Assembly (NCBI GenBank): GCA_958295815.1
Contig: OY282374.1
Location: 3,380,856-3,444,855 of the forward strand
Length of the DNA stretch: 64,000 nt
Direction of reading: 5' to 3'
Source of the DNA: Candidatus Poribacteria bacterium
Lineage (GTDB): Bacteria; Poribacteria; WGA-4E; WGA-3G
The notes under the pieces are model-generated. The model ran no database searches and was not told the origin of the DNA. It saw only the letters and a program-made list of their open reading frames with translations. The position numbers and the translations under genes were made by a program. Shown here one piece after another: positions 63,528 to 64,000 of the stretch; the stretch's first letter is position 1, and each line of letters opens with the position of its first letter.

Positions 63528-64000
63528 GATTATTATTCATATATCTTATACGCGGTGTGGCTTATGCGGAAGAACTGAGATTCATAGAAGGTGAGGCAAC
63601 TACCCGCGAAATAGCGGAAAATACCGCAGTAGGCACAAATGTTGGAGATCCTATAAAATTTTCCACGAATGCCTGCCGTCGCTTCAGACTCCATGGTCCC
63701 GATGCGGGGTCGTTCGATATCGTGCGGGTCTACCGTGGTGTGCAGTTGAAAACCAACACCACATTTGACTACGAAACCAAGAACTCCTATGAAGTAGTAG
63801 TCACCGCCGTAAGTACTTGGAATTCAGACACAATCACGGTGACCATTAATGTCATAAATGTCAATGAAACACCGATGTTTTCCGAGGCAATTGATGGGAC
63901 ACGTCGTATCCACCGCTCAATTCCAGAAAATTCAGCGGCAGGTACAAACATCGGGAACCCGATATCAGCGATTGATCCTGATGGTTCTGAAGATGTTTTG
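63479..64000 (+). CDS. Secreted cadherin-like protein, paralogue of 61043 (cut by window edge)
   Basis: 174 codons are inside the window. The signal peptide is almost the same as in the first copy. The first cadherin-like repeat reads FIEGEATTREIAENTAVGTN, but the second half differs (C-R-R-F-R-L-H-G-P-D-A-G-S-F-D-I-V). A second repeat begins at I-P-E-N-S-A-A-G-T-N-I-G. The shape matches the upstream protein, so a leucine-rich region and sorting domain are expected beyond the edge. The tandem pair shares leader and signal but differs in ectodomain. Confidence 0.85.
   Translation, partial: MKQQVLTHKLTVFIFTGLLFIYLIRGVAYAEELRFIEGEATTREIAENTAVGTNVGDPIKFSTNACRRFRLHGPDAGSFDIVRVYRGVQLKTNTTFDYETKNSYEVVVTAVSTWNSDTITVTINVINVNETPMFSEAIDGTRRIHRSIPENSAAGTNIGNPISAIDPDGSEDVL

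Overview
The window is a compact bacterial chromosome segment of moderate GC content. The closest fit is Candidatus Poribacteria or a related marine or sponge-associated lineage. This is inferred from gene content: a planctomycete-type DUF1549/DUF1553 protein, cadherin plus leucine-rich-repeat surface proteins with a FlgD-like C-terminal sorting domain, many sugar-isomerase, Gfo/Idh and enolase-type catabolic genes, and many small dispersed palindromes. No sequence search was possible.

Layout. 1-278: end of a hicAB toxin-antitoxin pair. 314-7234 (minus): hom, yceD, rpmF, fabH, fabD, fabG, acpP, fabF, a fatty-acid synthesis cluster that lacks plsX. 7278-7459: tRNA-Pro(GGG) with a near-consensus promoter and an intrinsic terminator. 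7677-15695: sugar-isomerase-like protein, DUF1232 protein, DegP-type protease, zinc-type dehydrogenase, EF-G, P1 peptidase and DUF4416 protein. 15887-27580: rpoB and rpoC under a perfect-consensus promoter and closed by a 13-bp terminator. 27591-37361: fumC, small unknowns, a class II aldolase-like protein, coiled-coil protein, CapA-like protein, multi-spanning membrane protein and Lon. 37486-44481: PSD1-type cytochrome protein, secreted LamG-like protein, a UGSC-family selenoprotein with in-frame UGA, TPR protein, M14-like deacylase and enolase-superfamily enzyme. 44563-55549: carbohydrate and small-molecule catabolism (oligogalacturonate-lyase-like propeller, HAD, DUF58, orphan ABC ATPase, HIBADH-like, GH32, Gfo/Idh, two MDR dehydrogenases). 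55822-56352: a decayed aminoglycoside-phosphotransferase-like gene. 56986-60551: a heterodimeric ABC exporter. 61043-64000: two tandem paralogous cadherin-type surface proteins, the second cut by the window edge.

The most unusual feature is the RNA polymerase. RpoB (1744 aa) and RpoC (2006 aa) are far longer than the Escherichia coli subunits (1342 and 1407 aa). The extra length sits at the positions of the known lineage-specific inserts SI1 and SI2 in beta and SI3 (trigger loop) in beta-prime. All three inserts contain degenerate copies of one roughly 40-residue module with a DCPL box followed by a GxxLTExEY segment. The module resembles a native segment of beta-prime near residue 160, which suggests that a piece of the polymerase was amplified within rpoC and spread to rpoB.

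The second notable item is the selenoprotein at 41403-41942. It has a UGA codon in a UGSC motif, followed by a hairpin that fits bacterial SECIS rules. The third is a set of dispersed short palindromes, one family showing compensatory stem changes, one copy of which sits inside the loop of a larger hairpin.
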